Under the pieces are notes generated by a model. That model made no database searches. It saw nothing but the letters and a program-made list of their open reading frames with translations, and was not told the origin of the DNA. DNA of 64,000 nt, from assembly GCA_942493275.1 (NCBI GenBank), contig OW818687.1, forward strand, positions 1,674,001 to 1,738,000, written 5' to 3'. Position 1 is the stretch's first letter. Each line of letters starts with the position of its first letter. The translations under genes were made by a program, and so were the position numbers. The DNA comes from G942493275 sp942493275. GTDB taxonomy: Bacteria > Actinomycetota > Coriobacteriia > Anaerosomatales > PHET01. This document shows, piece by piece, positions 16,094-25,287 of the stretch.

Positions 16094-17350
16094 CTACTCG
16101 GCGCCAGGCGACGTCGGCGCGCTGGTGTGAGGCGAGACCGGCGAATCCATGTAGCTTCCCATGTGCCTCGACAGCGGCTTGAGGTACCCCGGCACACTTC
16201 CGGTCACCGCGGGGAACAGCAGTGCCGAGACAAGCGTCGCTACGCCGAGGTAGGCATAGACCGCCCGGGCCCCGATTCGCTCGGAGAGGTCCGTGGCGGC
16301 GAGCGCGACGAGTGCGAACGCGAAGGGGACGACTATCACCGAGGAGAGCAGCCACACCGGTCGTCCGCCGAGCGCGAGCGGCAGATACGTCGCCCAGAAC
16401 AGAACCTGGAACACGACGTCGGCGCGTCGCGTTCGGCGCTTCCACAGCGAGTAGGCCACCGCCGGGAGCACCGCGAACCACACGAGAGGGTTGCCCACGG
16501 TGAACGAGATCGTCGGAGTCCGGGTGTAGAGCACGTCGGCCCACCCCATGAACGGCTGGACGAACCACAGCGCCGGCCTGTTGAACCGCAGGTGGTTCTG
16601 GGGCGGCCGCATATGCGTGGTCGTGGCCTCGATGAGCCGTAGCTGATACGCGACCCACTCGGCGGGAGTGTGCCCGTTCATCATCCACGGGACAAAGGTC
16701 AGCACGTACACGAGGAGTGAGACTCCGACGATCGCGCCGACGGCGAAGACGGCCTCGGGCCAGCGCCTGCGCCGAACTGTCGCCCACAGCACCATGCCGA
16801 TTGCCGCGAGCTCGACCGGTACCACGTAGAACTTGGCCGAGACGCCCAGCCCGAAGAGCAGTCCCGCGAGCGGCATCAGCCAGCCCCAGCCCGCGGTCGA
16901 CCGCCGCTGGAGCGCGATGACGACAACGAGCACGCCTGCGAGCGCGAAGCACGCGGTCCAGACCTCTTGGATCGACTGGCGCGAGAAGTAGATGCTCACC
17001 GGGTCGATGGCCAGCAGCACGGCCGCGATTCCGGCGGCAAGCGTGCTCTTGCTCAGCCGGTGCACGAGGACTCCCAGCAGGGGAACGCAGGCGGTGCCCA
17101 GCAGGATGCTCGGGAGCCGCGTGGTCACGCCGGCGCCGAACAGCGAGGTCCACGCGCCAAAGACCACGTCGCGCAGGTGGGGATGGAACGGCATGATCGG
17201 TCCGGTCGCGCCGGTCGTCAGATAGCCGAGTGATGTGGGTCCCACGAGCAGGTCCTCGACCGTGAATGGCTGGGCCCAAAAGCCCCACGCGCGAAAAAGG
17301 AGCGCGAGCAGCGTAGCTCCGCCGAGCCAAATCAGCAGTGGCCGCTTCAC
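16094..17350 (-). CDS. GT39/PMT-like membrane glycosyltransferase
   Basis: 418 residues with about ten transmembrane segments. The first outer loop after helix 1 carries acidic residues (TVEDLLVG) and is followed by HPHLRDVVFGAW and TRLPS, the pattern of lipid-phosphate-sugar-dependent GT-C enzymes. They transfer a mannose-like or aminosugar residue outside the cytoplasmic membrane. The classic DE pair is reduced to ED, so the acceptor is not predictable. The GTG start overlaps the upstream gene's stop by four bases (GTGA), indicating a two-gene minus-strand operon. Confidence 0.7.
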   Translation of the reverse strand: MKRPLLIWLGGATLLALLFRAWGFWAQPFTVEDLLVGPTSLGYLTTGATGPIMPFHPHLRDVVFGAWTSLFGAGVTTRLPSILLGTACVPLLGVLVHRLSKSTLAAGIAAVLLAIDPVSIYFSRQSIQEVWTACFALAGVLVVVIALQRRSTAGWGWLMPLAGLLFGLGVSAKFYVVPVELAAIGMVLWATVRRRRWPEAVFAVGAIVGVSLLVYVLTFVPWMMNGHTPAEWVAYQLRLIEATTTHMRPPQNHLRFNRPALWFVQPFMGWADVLYTRTPTISFTVGNPLVWFAVLPAVAYSLWKRRTRRADVVFQVLFWATYLPLALGGRPVWLLSSVIVVPFAFALVALAATDLSERIGARAVYAYLGVATLVSALLFPAVTGSVPGYLKPLSRHMGSYMDSPVSPHTSAPTSPGAE

Positions 17351-18231
17351 TCAAGCACCCCCGCTTCGACGTCTTCGAGGAAGCGGAGCATCTGTTCCCG
17401 TGCGCCCGCGGGCACATCGGGGTTGTCGTCATCGAGGGAGGCGACCACGAGCACCACGTTGGCGTCGGTACTCTCGAAGGACGACACGAGATCGGCTATC
17501 GTGCCGTCGATGAAGTACGAGGCGTTGACGAGCAGCACGACGTCGCCTGTCGTCGCCGGCAGTGTCGAGTGGATCTCACGCAAGTCCCCATCCTGGTTGA
17601 TGACGACGCTCTGCCCATCTTCCGAGATGCCCGGCATGCCCTGTGCGCGCCCTTCGGCGACGCGGGCCTCGAACGACTTTGCCGACATCAGGTGGGTGAT
17701 GCGTCGCACCAGCCCCAGGTGCGAGGCCACGTAGAGGTAGTTCTCGGAGTCCATGTTGTCGCGCAGCAGCTGGGAGACGGGGACGACCCCGGTCTGCTCG
17801 GCGGCGTCGGCGCTGAGTACTGCTTCCAGGGCGGTGACCCGGTACCCGAAGTCCCGGCTCGCCTGCACGAGATGGGCGCCTCGGACGCCTTCCTGCTCCA
17901 TGAGCAGCACGGCCGCCGGACCCGAGCTCGCGACGATCGATGCGGGCGGTGTTCCCTCGGCGAGCTGGGGGGCGCGTGCGGCGACTCCGCCGGAGCCCAG
18001 CGCCAGCAGGGCGACCACGGGGAGGAGGAGCGCGACCGCGGCGCCTGCGATGGCGAACGGCCAACCGAACGTGGCCGAGCCCACCAGGGGCAGTCCTGTC
18101 CGAGAGTCGATCCGGTCCACCCAGGCGCCTTTCTCGGCGAGTCGTTTCGAGTGGCTCCATAGTACCTGCAGCGGTTGGCCCCCGCACCTTGTCAGGACAC
18201 GCGTTCGGGGAGGACAATGAGGCACAGACAC
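17347..18231 (-). CDS. Single-span membrane protein of unknown function
   Basis: Up to 294 residues. A transmembrane helix (about 57-84 from the first possible start) is followed by an outward domain with alternating strands and helices (APQLAEGTPPASIVASSGPAAVLLMEQEG and GDVVLLVNASYFIDG). An in-frame GTG at 18120 gives 257 residues and leaves 38 upstream residues, which read as non-coding, out; I prefer it. Its last four bases overlap the GT39-like gene, so the two are co-translated. The domain might be a degenerate sugar-binding or nucleotidase-like fold, but no family is recognised. Confidence 0.6.
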   Translation of the reverse strand: MSVPHCPPRTRVLTRCGGQPLQVLWSHSKRLAEKGAWVDRIDSRTGLPLVGSATFGWPFAIAGAAVALLLPVVALLALGSGGVAARAPQLAEGTPPASIVASSGPAAVLLMEQEGVRGAHLVQASRDFGYRVTALEAVLSADAAEQTGVVPVSQLLRDNMDSENYLYVASHLGLVRRITHLMSAKSFEARVAEGRAQGMPGISEDGQSVVINQDGDLREIHSTLPATTGDVVLLVNASYFIDGTIADLVSSFESTDANVVLVVASLDDDNPDVPAGAREQMLRFLEDVEAGVLE

Positions 18232-18260
18232 GGGCTCGTCGCACTACTGGGGGGTAGCGC

Positions 18261-18626
18261 ATGCCGGGACAGACGCTGTACTTGGTCCACGTGGATGAGG
18301 AGACGCTGGAGCAGATAGGCGGTCCACTCGTCTCGCAGGGGTGGGACGTCAAGACGATCCAGCCCGACGCTCCAGACCTCACGGACCTCTTCGCATCCGA
18401 GCTGCCCGTCGCGGCCGTCTGGTGTCTCGAGGGCGACTGCGCCGACCAGGTTCGCATGGCTGCCGCCGGAGTGCTCGCCGATGAACGCATCGTGCGGCCG
18501 CTCATGATCTTCATCGGAGGGACTCCCGAGGCTATCGCGCAGGCGCGCGCCTCGGTGCCGTACGGCGTGTTCGTCAATGCTGCCGAGCTTCCGTGGGTGC
18601 TCAAGCGGATGGTCTACAAGGCGTAG
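18261..18626 (+). CDS. Stand-alone receiver-like domain lacking the phospho-aspartate
   Basis: 121 residues with the alternating strand-helix pattern of CheY-like receivers: a first strand TLYLVHVDEE, a third strand PVAAVWCLEGD and PLMIFIGG. The acidic pair at the start is partly present, but the phospho-acceptor position in the third strand is not Asp and the conserved Lys after the fifth strand is not seen. It may be a pseudo-receiver or an unrelated Rossmann-like fold. AGCGC-spaced GGGGGG precedes the ATG. It lies upstream of the envelope-glycan genes. Confidence 0.5.
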   Translation: MPGQTLYLVHVDEETLEQIGGPLVSQGWDVKTIQPDAPDLTDLFASELPVAAVWCLEGDCADQVRMAAAGVLADERIVRPLMIFIGGTPEAIAQARASVPYGVFVNAAELPWVLKRMVYKA

Positions 18627-18762
18627 CATCACCTTCCGGCGTCCCTTGACGCTGCTCGCCCCATGCCCGAACCTGTGCAAGGACCACGACGGTCCCGCCC
18701 GGCTCGTCGCGAATGCCCGGGCAGTACCCCACGGTATCCACCCGAGCTTGAAGGGAATCGCG

Positions 18763-19326
18763 TTGTCCGATGTAGCGTCTCAGACTGGGCGACGCACCCG
18801 ATGGATCGCGCTCGCGGTCCTCGTCGTGTACGCGGCGTTGGCCGCACTCCTGGTCTACGACATAGCAAACCCGACCGACTCCGGGTATCAGGTCATTCCG
18901 GTGAAGGCCCACAGGCTCGTGGATGTCACGGCGAGCATCGGCAGAGCCCGCGGCGTCAACCCGATCATCGCGGTCGCGGCGCGCGAGAGTGGCGGTTCGA
19001 AGACCACGCTGGAACTCCCGCCGGGTTTCGGTGAGCTGCTCGCGAGGGAGCCGGACACGTTCACCCGCGGCGTCGTACCTACGATCAACAAGGGACTCAT
19101 CGATCCGTTCCTGGGCGGGCGGGTGCGCGAAGCCGACTACGATCCGGTGCTCGACGCGGCGCAGGCCGCAGCCGTCGACTCCGATCCGGCCTCAGTCGAA
19201 CTACCGATGGACGTCTGGTTCGTCTCGGACACCGAGGGTGCTCAGGTCGTCCGTCTCTATACCGACCCCACCCGTATGCGCATCTACATCCTGCCCGAGG
19301 GCTACGCCGAGGGGGCGGGACGATGA
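18763..19326 (+). CDS. Membrane-anchored protein of unknown function
   Basis: 187 residues: a short basic N-terminus, one transmembrane helix (about 14-34, WIALAVLVVYAALAALLVY) and an outward domain. The TTG start is chosen because GAAGGGA lies eight bases before it. Its end overlaps the next gene by four bases (ATGA). The domain has no recognisable family; it may be an accessory subunit of the multi-span protein that follows. Confidence 0.6.
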   Translation: MSDVASQTGRRTRWIALAVLVVYAALAALLVYDIANPTDSGYQVIPVKAHRLVDVTASIGRARGVNPIIAVAARESGGSKTTLELPPGFGELLAREPDTFTRGVVPTINKGLIDPFLGGRVREADYDPVLDAAQAAAVDSDPASVELPMDVWFVSDTEGAQVVRLYTDPTRMRIYILPEGYAEGAGR

Positions 19327-20837
19327 TGTATGTGAGCGGGATGCTGCTCGCCGGAGTTTCGACGCTCGCCGGCTGGGTGGGTCTCTATCCGCTGCGGCGA
19401 CACCTGGGTCCGTCCGGGTACCACCTCGCGGCGTATCCGATAGGGCTCCTGCTGTGGCCGCTCGCAGTCGCGACAGGCTCCGTTTTGAGGGCGGGATTCA
19501 ACCCGCTGCCGTACTACGCGGTTCTTGTCGCGCTGCTCTTCTGCGCATCACTGTGGCTGCGGCGCACTCTGGAGGACTCGGCTGTCGTCGCGGTACCCGC
19601 GTGGTCGTATCTGGCGTGGGGTGCCGCTGTCGTCGGGCTGGCGGGCGTCGTGGACGCCACCGGATACACCTCGGCGCTCTACGACAGCGTGTTCCACTTC
19701 GAGCGATGGGGCACGTGGCTCACCGTGACGGGCTCGCTCCATCGGGAGATCGTCGAGTCATACGGGGTGTTCATCCCGTCGGTGCACGCGGTCAACCGGT
19801 ACTTCGGCGGGGACTGGGCGTCCACGCCGTACCCCGTGCTAAGCCTTCACGTTGCAGCGGTGTTCGCCGTCGCGGTGCGTTCGTGGACCAAAGCCCGCGT
19901 GGGCCGCGTCGCGTCGTGGGTCGTCACGGTGCTGTCGGTCGTCCTGCTCGTGGCCACGCCGCGCTACCTGCACCACTCTCTCTACGTGCATGGGCACATG
20001 TTCACGGCCGCGTATCTCATGCTCGCGGTCTACGCCACGCAGCGAGCGTATTTCGCCGATGACGGATCGTCTCGGCCGCTGACCGCTCCTAACCGCGGCG
20101 CCTGGCTGCTCGTCGCGGGCCTCGCTGCCGGCGGGGTGGCGCTCACGCGCGCCGACGGCATCGCCTACGTGCTCGTCCCGGCGCTCACCGCCACGCTCGT
20201 GTGGTGGGAGGGCCGCCACCCCAAGCGGGACCAGGCGCTCTACGTCGCCGCGCTGGCCGCGCCGGTGGCGCTCGTCTACGGGTCGGCGTTCCTGCGACTG
20301 CGGTTCTGGCGCGGCGGCAAGCTGAGCGGCAAGCGCGCCGCTGCGGTCCTCGGCGTACTCGCGGCGACCGCGGGTGCGACGCTGCTCCTCGACCACCTCG
20401 GTCCGGTGACGTCGTGGCTTCGCCGAGGGCGAAACGCGCTGTGGCTGATTGCGGGCGGTGAGGTCGCGGTGCTGGCGGCGCTGTTCGCGCTTCGGCCCGA
20501 AGACTCACTGCTGTCCTCGCGAAACATGATCACCAACCTGCTGTTCGAAGGCGGCAACGGCCACCTTTGGTTCTTCCTCATCGGCGCGGTCATCGTCTCC
20601 CTGCTCTATCGCGGGCAGTGGCGAGACAGCGCGTGGCCGACCTACCTGCTCTTCGCGATCGGGCAGTTCTTCTTCATCGCGGTCGTAGTGCACAGCCTGT
20701 CGCACGTGGGACGGCTCAGCCCCAACGACAGTTTCAACCGGACGTCGTTTCATGCGGTTCCGCTGATACTCTGGTACGCGACCACCGTGGTGACCGCGGC
20801 GATCGCAGACTACACAGGCTCGAGAGACGGGGCGTGA
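19323..20837 (+). CDS. Multi-span membrane protein, probable GT-C-type glycosyltransferase
   Basis: 504 residues with about twelve transmembrane segments. An outer loop at about 125-165 contains SALYDSVFHFERWGTW and later SVHAVNRYFGGDW, acidic and aromatic residues like those of GT-C enzymes. The operon position between a membrane-anchored protein and a dolichyl-phosphate-sugar-synthase-like GT2 supports use of a lipid-phosphate sugar donor made by that neighbour. No close family match is recognised, so the activity is inferred. ATG start overlapping the previous stop. Confidence 0.55.
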   Translation: MMYVSGMLLAGVSTLAGWVGLYPLRRHLGPSGYHLAAYPIGLLLWPLAVATGSVLRAGFNPLPYYAVLVALLFCASLWLRRTLEDSAVVAVPAWSYLAWGAAVVGLAGVVDATGYTSALYDSVFHFERWGTWLTVTGSLHREIVESYGVFIPSVHAVNRYFGGDWASTPYPVLSLHVAAVFAVAVRSWTKARVGRVASWVVTVLSVVLLVATPRYLHHSLYVHGHMFTAAYLMLAVYATQRAYFADDGSSRPLTAPNRGAWLLVAGLAAGGVALTRADGIAYVLVPALTATLVWWEGRHPKRDQALYVAALAAPVALVYGSAFLRLRFWRGGKLSGKRAAAVLGVLAATAGATLLLDHLGPVTSWLRRGRNALWLIAGGEVAVLAALFALRPEDSLLSSRNMITNLLFEGGNGHLWFFLIGAVIVSLLYRGQWRDSAWPTYLLFAIGQFFFIAVVVHSLSHVGRLSPNDSFNRTSFHAVPLILWYATTVVTAAIADYTGSRDGA

Positions 20838-20839
20838 CG

Positions 20840-21805
20840 ATGGTTAAGGTGATCATCCAGATCCCTTGCTACAACGAGGAAGAGACACTGCCGATCACAC
20901 TCGCGGAGCTGCCGAGGCAGATCGAGGGCGTGGATGTGGTGGAGTGGCTCATCATCGATGACGGCAGCGTGGACGCGACGGTCGACGTCGCGCTGGCCAA
21001 TGGCGTGGACCACGTCGTCTCGATGAAGCGCAACAGCGGTCTGGCCAAGGTGTTCATGGCCGGCCTCGATGCGTGTCTGCGCCTGGATGCCGACATCATC
21101 GTCAACACCGACGCCGACAACCAGTACTGTGCCGCCGACATCCCCAAGCTCGTGGCGCCGGTGCTCGCGGGTCGCGCCGACTACGTGATCGGCGCGCGCC
21201 CCATCTCGGAGATAGCGCACTTCTCGCCCATCAAGAAGATGCTGCAGAAGCTCGGCAGCTGGGCGGTCCGTGTCGCGAGCAACACCGAGGTCCCGGACGC
21301 CCCCAGCGGCTTCCGTGCGATGTCGCGCAACTGCGCTCTGCGCCTCAACGTCTTGTCCGAGTACACCTACACCATCGAGACGATCATCCAGGCCGGTCGC
21401 GCCAACATGGCGATCGAGAGCGTGCCGATCCGCGTGAACGGCGACCTTCGCCCGTCTCGGCTGGTCAAGAGCATCGGCTCCTATGTCAGGCGCTCGCTCG
21501 TCACCATCGCGCGCATCTTCATGACCTACAAGCCGATGAAGTTCTTCATGGTGCCGGGGATGGTGTTCCTCGCCGTGGGCCTGCTCGTGGGGCTTCGCTT
21601 CGTCTACCTGTTCGCGGTCGGTCAGGGACAGGGCAACATCCAGTCGCTCATCCTCACGGCGATCCTCATCCTGGTCGGTGCCCAGCTCGCGCTGTTCGGC
21701 CTGCTGGCCGAGCTCGTCGGCAACAACCGCAAGGTGCTCGAGGACATTCAGTGGCGCACGCGGCGCATGGAGCTCGACTCGAAGGTCACGGTGGCCGAGG
21801 AGTGA
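20840..21805 (+). CDS. GT2 glycosyltransferase, polyprenyl-phosphate-sugar synthase type
   Basis: 321 residues. The GT-A domain opens with IIQIPCYNEEETLPITL, has LIIDDGSVDAT and the metal-binding NTDADNQ (about 93-99). It ends in two transmembrane helices (about 235-258 and 270-294), the arrangement of DPM1/GtrB-like enzymes that put a sugar on polyprenyl phosphate at the cytoplasmic face. ATG 20840 is preferred over GTG 20834 since GGGG lies seven bases upstream. It overlaps or abuts both neighbours and may feed the GT-C-like protein. Confidence 0.85.
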   Translation: MVKVIIQIPCYNEEETLPITLAELPRQIEGVDVVEWLIIDDGSVDATVDVALANGVDHVVSMKRNSGLAKVFMAGLDACLRLDADIIVNTDADNQYCAADIPKLVAPVLAGRADYVIGARPISEIAHFSPIKKMLQKLGSWAVRVASNTEVPDAPSGFRAMSRNCALRLNVLSEYTYTIETIIQAGRANMAIESVPIRVNGDLRPSRLVKSIGSYVRRSLVTIARIFMTYKPMKFFMVPGMVFLAVGLLVGLRFVYLFAVGQGQGNIQSLILTAILILVGAQLALFGLLAELVGNNRKVLEDIQWRTRRMELDSKVTVAEE

Positions 21806-22812
21806 GCGACTCCCGCGGATCGTGGGTCGTCTCGAGCCTGCGGAGCCGCTCCGGGCTGCTTCAGTGGGTCTCGATCATCGCGTCGCTCGCGTTTGTCGGA
21901 TGGCTGCTCGCCAGCCGGGGTGACGAGTTGCGGCAGCTGCTGTCGCTGACGCCGCTGCTCTTCACGCTGATCTCGGTCTCAGCGCTGCTCACGTTCGTCG
22001 TCAACGGCATCGAGCTCAAGGTGCTGGCCGAGCAGTTCGGCAACAAGATCCCGGTCAAGGACGCCTTCTTGCTGGGGCTGATGGTCAGCACGCTCAACTA
22101 TCTGCCGCTGAAGATGGGAACCGTTCTCAACGGCGTCATCCTCAACGTGCGGTACCGCCTGAAGTGGTCGCACTTCGCCGCGCTCGTCGCCGGCAGCAGC
22201 GTGATCCACCTGTGGGTCGCGCTGACCCTCGCCGGCATCGCGCTCATCTTCACGGCGCCGGGTCCCATGGGCTGGGCGCTCGCCGGCATTCCGACGCTCG
22301 TCGTGGCCGCGCTTGTGGTGTGGGGGCGCAGCCGCCGGGAGGGCCGGCTCGAGAGCCACTCCTCGAAGTTCGTGCGCGCGGCGGGTCGCGCGGTGGACGG
22401 TCTCGGACTGATCTTCTCGAACCCCAGGCTGCTCGCGATCGAGACGGTCCTGAACCTCATGCTCATCGGGCTCGCCTCGCTCCGGATGATGTGGTCGTTC
22501 ATGGCGCTCTCGACCCAGGTCACGTTCCTCCAGGCGCTCGTGGTGACCTCGGTGAGCATCTTCGCCGCACGGCTGTCCGTCATCCCCGGAGGCATCGGCT
22601 TCAAAGAGGGTGGTGCCGCCGCGGGCTCGGCGATGGCCGGGCTCGACGCCGGGCTCGGGCTCGCCGCATCGGTGATGGATCGCGCGGTCACCCTCGTGTG
22701 GCTGATCCTGCTGGGCGTGCCTGCGGCGATCTACCTGCAGCACAAGACGGGAATCGATCTCGACGATGCCCGGCGGCTAAAGTCCGACGGGGATACCGGG
22801 GAGGAGGGCTGA
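21802..22812 (+). CDS. Lysylphosphatidylglycerol synthase transmembrane (UPF0104) family protein
   Basis: 336 residues with about eight transmembrane segments. The family pattern includes LLFTLISVSALLTFVVNGIE near the start and the late glycine-rich IPGGIGFKEGG (about 258-268). Members without the soluble synthase domain commonly occur beside GT2 genes and are suggested to move lipid-linked sugars across the membrane. Here the soluble domain is absent. The GTG start overlaps the GT2 stop by four bases. Confidence 0.75.
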   Translation: MSDSRGSWVVSSLRSRSGLLQWVSIIASLAFVGWLLASRGDELRQLLSLTPLLFTLISVSALLTFVVNGIELKVLAEQFGNKIPVKDAFLLGLMVSTLNYLPLKMGTVLNGVILNVRYRLKWSHFAALVAGSSVIHLWVALTLAGIALIFTAPGPMGWALAGIPTLVVAALVVWGRSRREGRLESHSSKFVRAAGRAVDGLGLIFSNPRLLAIETVLNLMLIGLASLRMMWSFMALSTQVTFLQALVVTSVSIFAARLSVIPGGIGFKEGGAAAGSAMAGLDAGLGLAASVMDRAVTLVWLILLGVPAAIYLQHKTGIDLDDARRLKSDGDTGEEG

Positions 22813-22813
22813 G

Positions 22814-23914
22814 ATGTCGGCTCTGACCTCGCTTGCCGAGCGCCTGACCGCCAAGACGTGGACGCCCGAGATCGTTGAGAGCTACCTCGGGCCGCTGCAG
22901 CGCTGCGCGGTCACGCATGCCGCCGATGAGGCCGGCCGCGCGAAGGCGGCATCCGGAGGGGCGGTGAGCGCGCTGCTCATCCGAGCCCTCGCGACGGGAG
23001 CCGCCGACGCCGCTCTCGTGACCCGCACGGTGGTTGAGGACGGTCGGGTGCGCGCACGCTACGAGATCGCAACCACGGCCGACGAGGTACTCGCCGCGCA
23101 AGGCAGCACATACGTGCTCGGGGACTTCGTTCGCGATGCGATTCCGCTCATCGCGCAGTACCCGGGCAAGGTCGCGGTGGTGTGCCTGCCGTGTGAGGCG
23201 ACCGCCATCGCCCGGCGTGCCAATCTCGCCGAGAAGGTCGCGTTCGTGATCGCGCTGTTCTGCGGTCACGCGTCGAGGCCGGAGCTGGTGGACCAGGTGG
23301 TCGAGCGGTTGTCCGCTGACGTCGATTCGCCGCTCTCGGCGTTCCGGTTCCGCTCCGGTCACTGGCGCGGCGTGCTGACCGCGACGTTCGCCGATGGCAC
23401 CGTGGTCGAGCGTCCCTTCTCCACCTTCGGCACGTATCAGAACCTCTACTACGCGTCGGCCAAGAAGTGCATGTTCTGTGGCGACCACTTTGGCTACAAC
23501 GCCGACCTCTGCGCGGGAGACCTGTGGTCGTCCAGGTACGCGAACGACCCCGTCAAGCACACCGCGGTGGTCGCGAAGACGGAGAGGGGCGAGAGCGTCC
23601 TCGCCGATGCGGAGGCGTCCGGAGCCCTCGTGGCCGAGACGGTGGAGCCCGAGGTCATCCTCGAGGGACAGCGGAGAGTCGCGCCGTTCCACTACAACAC
23701 CTCGGCCCGGGCCCGCGCCGCTGCGCGCAAGGGCATGCGCATCCCCGACCCGGGCTACAAGGTCGCATGGCATGAGGCGCTGGCGGCTCGTATCGTGATA
23801 GGAAACTACCTCGCGACGCTTACCGAGGAGGACTTGCGCGCCGTGCTTGCCCGACCCGCATGGCGCCACAAGTTGATGCTGTACGTGCTCAAGGGACTGG
23901 AGTCGCTGTCGTGA
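22814..23914 (+). CDS. FrhB-like iron-sulfur/flavin oxidoreductase of glycan clusters
   Basis: 366 residues of the coenzyme F420 hydrogenase beta-subunit family. The N-terminal ASGGAVSALL motif (about 47-56), VCLPCEA (about 123) and the cluster-type CMFCGDHFGYNADLC (about 218-232) are present. Family members in polysaccharide loci are typically followed by a polysaccharide pyruvyltransferase, as here, but their exact reaction is not settled; a redox step on a glycan or its donor is possible. It overlaps that pyruvyltransferase by four bases. Confidence 0.78.
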   Translation: MSALTSLAERLTAKTWTPEIVESYLGPLQRCAVTHAADEAGRAKAASGGAVSALLIRALATGAADAALVTRTVVEDGRVRARYEIATTADEVLAAQGSTYVLGDFVRDAIPLIAQYPGKVAVVCLPCEATAIARRANLAEKVAFVIALFCGHASRPELVDQVVERLSADVDSPLSAFRFRSGHWRGVLTATFADGTVVERPFSTFGTYQNLYYASAKKCMFCGDHFGYNADLCAGDLWSSRYANDPVKHTAVVAKTERGESVLADAEASGALVAETVEPEVILEGQRRVAPFHYNTSARARAAARKGMRIPDPGYKVAWHEALAARIVIGNYLATLTEEDLRAVLARPAWRHKLMLYVLKGLESLS

Positions 23915-25170
23915 GAAGATTCGCGATCATCGCCGCTACCGTGTGGGGCAACCGCGGTGCGGAGGCCATGCTCGAGACGACCGTCGGCCGGATCCGGGAC
24001 CGCGTCCCGGGAGCGCGATTCGTGGTCTACTCCTACCTCCCCGAGGTCGACCGCGCGCTCATCAAGGACCCCGACGTGGTGGTGCGCTCTTCGACCCCTG
24101 CGCACCTCGTGTTGGTGCTCTTCCCGTTCAGCCTGATACTCGGCCTGTTCCGGCTTGTGGGCCTGGGCAAGCCTGTATCGGCCATCATGCCGCCGTCCGT
24201 GCGCGACCTGTACGGATGCGAGGCGCTCCTGGATCTGGCCGGCGTCTCCTTCATCGACGGGCGAGAGAAGTTCCTGCCGTTCAACCTGCTGACGATATGG
24301 CCGGCGATGCTTCTGGGCGTACCGGTGTTCAAGCTCTCGCAGGCGCTCGGACCCTTCGAGCATCCGGCAACCCGCCTCGCGTCCAGGACCCTGGCCCGCT
24401 GCCGCATGATCGTGCCGCGCGGCGAAGGCACTCTGCGCCATCTGCGTGACGCCGGGTTTGCCGAGGCGCTCATCTTCCCGGCACCCGACGTCGCGTTCGG
24501 GTTCGAGCAGCGCGACGCCCTGTCAGCAGAGGGTGCCGAGGAGACCGCCGCATTGCTCGGCGAGATCGAGGCGGCTCGCGGACGGGGCGAGACGGTGCTC
24601 GGTATCTGCCCCAGTTCTGTCATCGCCGGCAAGGCGAGCGAGCAGGGGTGGGACTACATCGGGTTCCTCGCAGACGTTGTGTCCTCGACGTTGGCGCAGG
24701 GCCGAACGGTGGTGCTGTTCCCCAACGCGACGCGGGCCGCCGCCGGCGAGAAGCTGCGCAACAATGATCTGCCGGTCATCTCGGCCGTCGTCGCCCGACT
24801 GCAGGGTACCGACGGTGTCGAAAGGCTCCACGCCGTGCGCGGCGACGTCAATGCCGCGGCCATCCGTGACGTTGTAGCCGCATGCGACGTCGTCGCCGTG
24901 TCCCGCTTCCACGCCATGATCGCGGCACTGACGGCACACGTCCCGGTGCTCGTCTTGGGATGGAGCCACAAATACGCCGAGGTGATGAGCCAGCTTGGGT
25001 TGGAGGAGTGGGTCTTCGACTACTCCGATCACGACCCGGTCGCCTTCGTCGATCGCTGCTCCGAGCTGTTCGATCGCAGAGCCGAGGTCGCCTCGGTCAT
25101 CGAGAGTCGTCTGCCTGAGGTCAAAGCCGCCTCCGTCGCCCAGTTCGACGAGGTCGTCGGTCGGCTGTAG
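23911..25170 (+). CDS. Polysaccharide pyruvyltransferase family protein
   Basis: 419 residues. The GT-B-like fold starts with FAIIAATVWGNRGAEAM, and the C-terminal lobe contains VVAVSRFHAMIAALTAHVPVLVLGWSHKY, where the SRFH histidine/arginine motif is typical of WcaK/CsaB. These enzymes move pyruvate from phosphoenolpyruvate to a sugar hydroxyl pair, giving a ketal that adds negative charge and often anchors surface-layer proteins. Some members may use other donors. Start GTG overlaps the previous stop. Confidence 0.85.
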   Translation: MRRFAIIAATVWGNRGAEAMLETTVGRIRDRVPGARFVVYSYLPEVDRALIKDPDVVVRSSTPAHLVLVLFPFSLILGLFRLVGLGKPVSAIMPPSVRDLYGCEALLDLAGVSFIDGREKFLPFNLLTIWPAMLLGVPVFKLSQALGPFEHPATRLASRTLARCRMIVPRGEGTLRHLRDAGFAEALIFPAPDVAFGFEQRDALSAEGAEETAALLGEIEAARGRGETVLGICPSSVIAGKASEQGWDYIGFLADVVSSTLAQGRTVVLFPNATRAAAGEKLRNNDLPVISAVVARLQGTDGVERLHAVRGDVNAAAIRDVVAACDVVAVSRFHAMIAALTAHVPVLVLGWSHKYAEVMSQLGLEEWVFDYSDHDPVAFVDRCSELFDRRAEVASVIESRLPEVKAASVAQFDEVVGRL

Positions 25171-25241
25171 GAACCGTGCTCGGGTTCGCTCGCGTGCGGT
25201 AAGATACCGTAGTTGTGCCACAGGCCCGTTGGACGGCGTTC

Positions 25242-25287
25242 AGGGCATCGCCACCGTCTCGGCCGCGTCAGAAAGGGCATCGCCACC
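25242..25287 (+). repeat. Direct repeat in the hemL leader
   Basis: AGGGCATCGCCACC occurs at 25242-25255 and again at 25274-25287, a period of 32 bases; the second copy ends directly at the hemL ATG and supplies its AAAGGG-type ribosome site. Upstream, CGGTA-AGA-TACCG at 25197-25209 is a small inverted repeat overlapping a possible -10 (TAAGAT). Confidence 0.6.
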
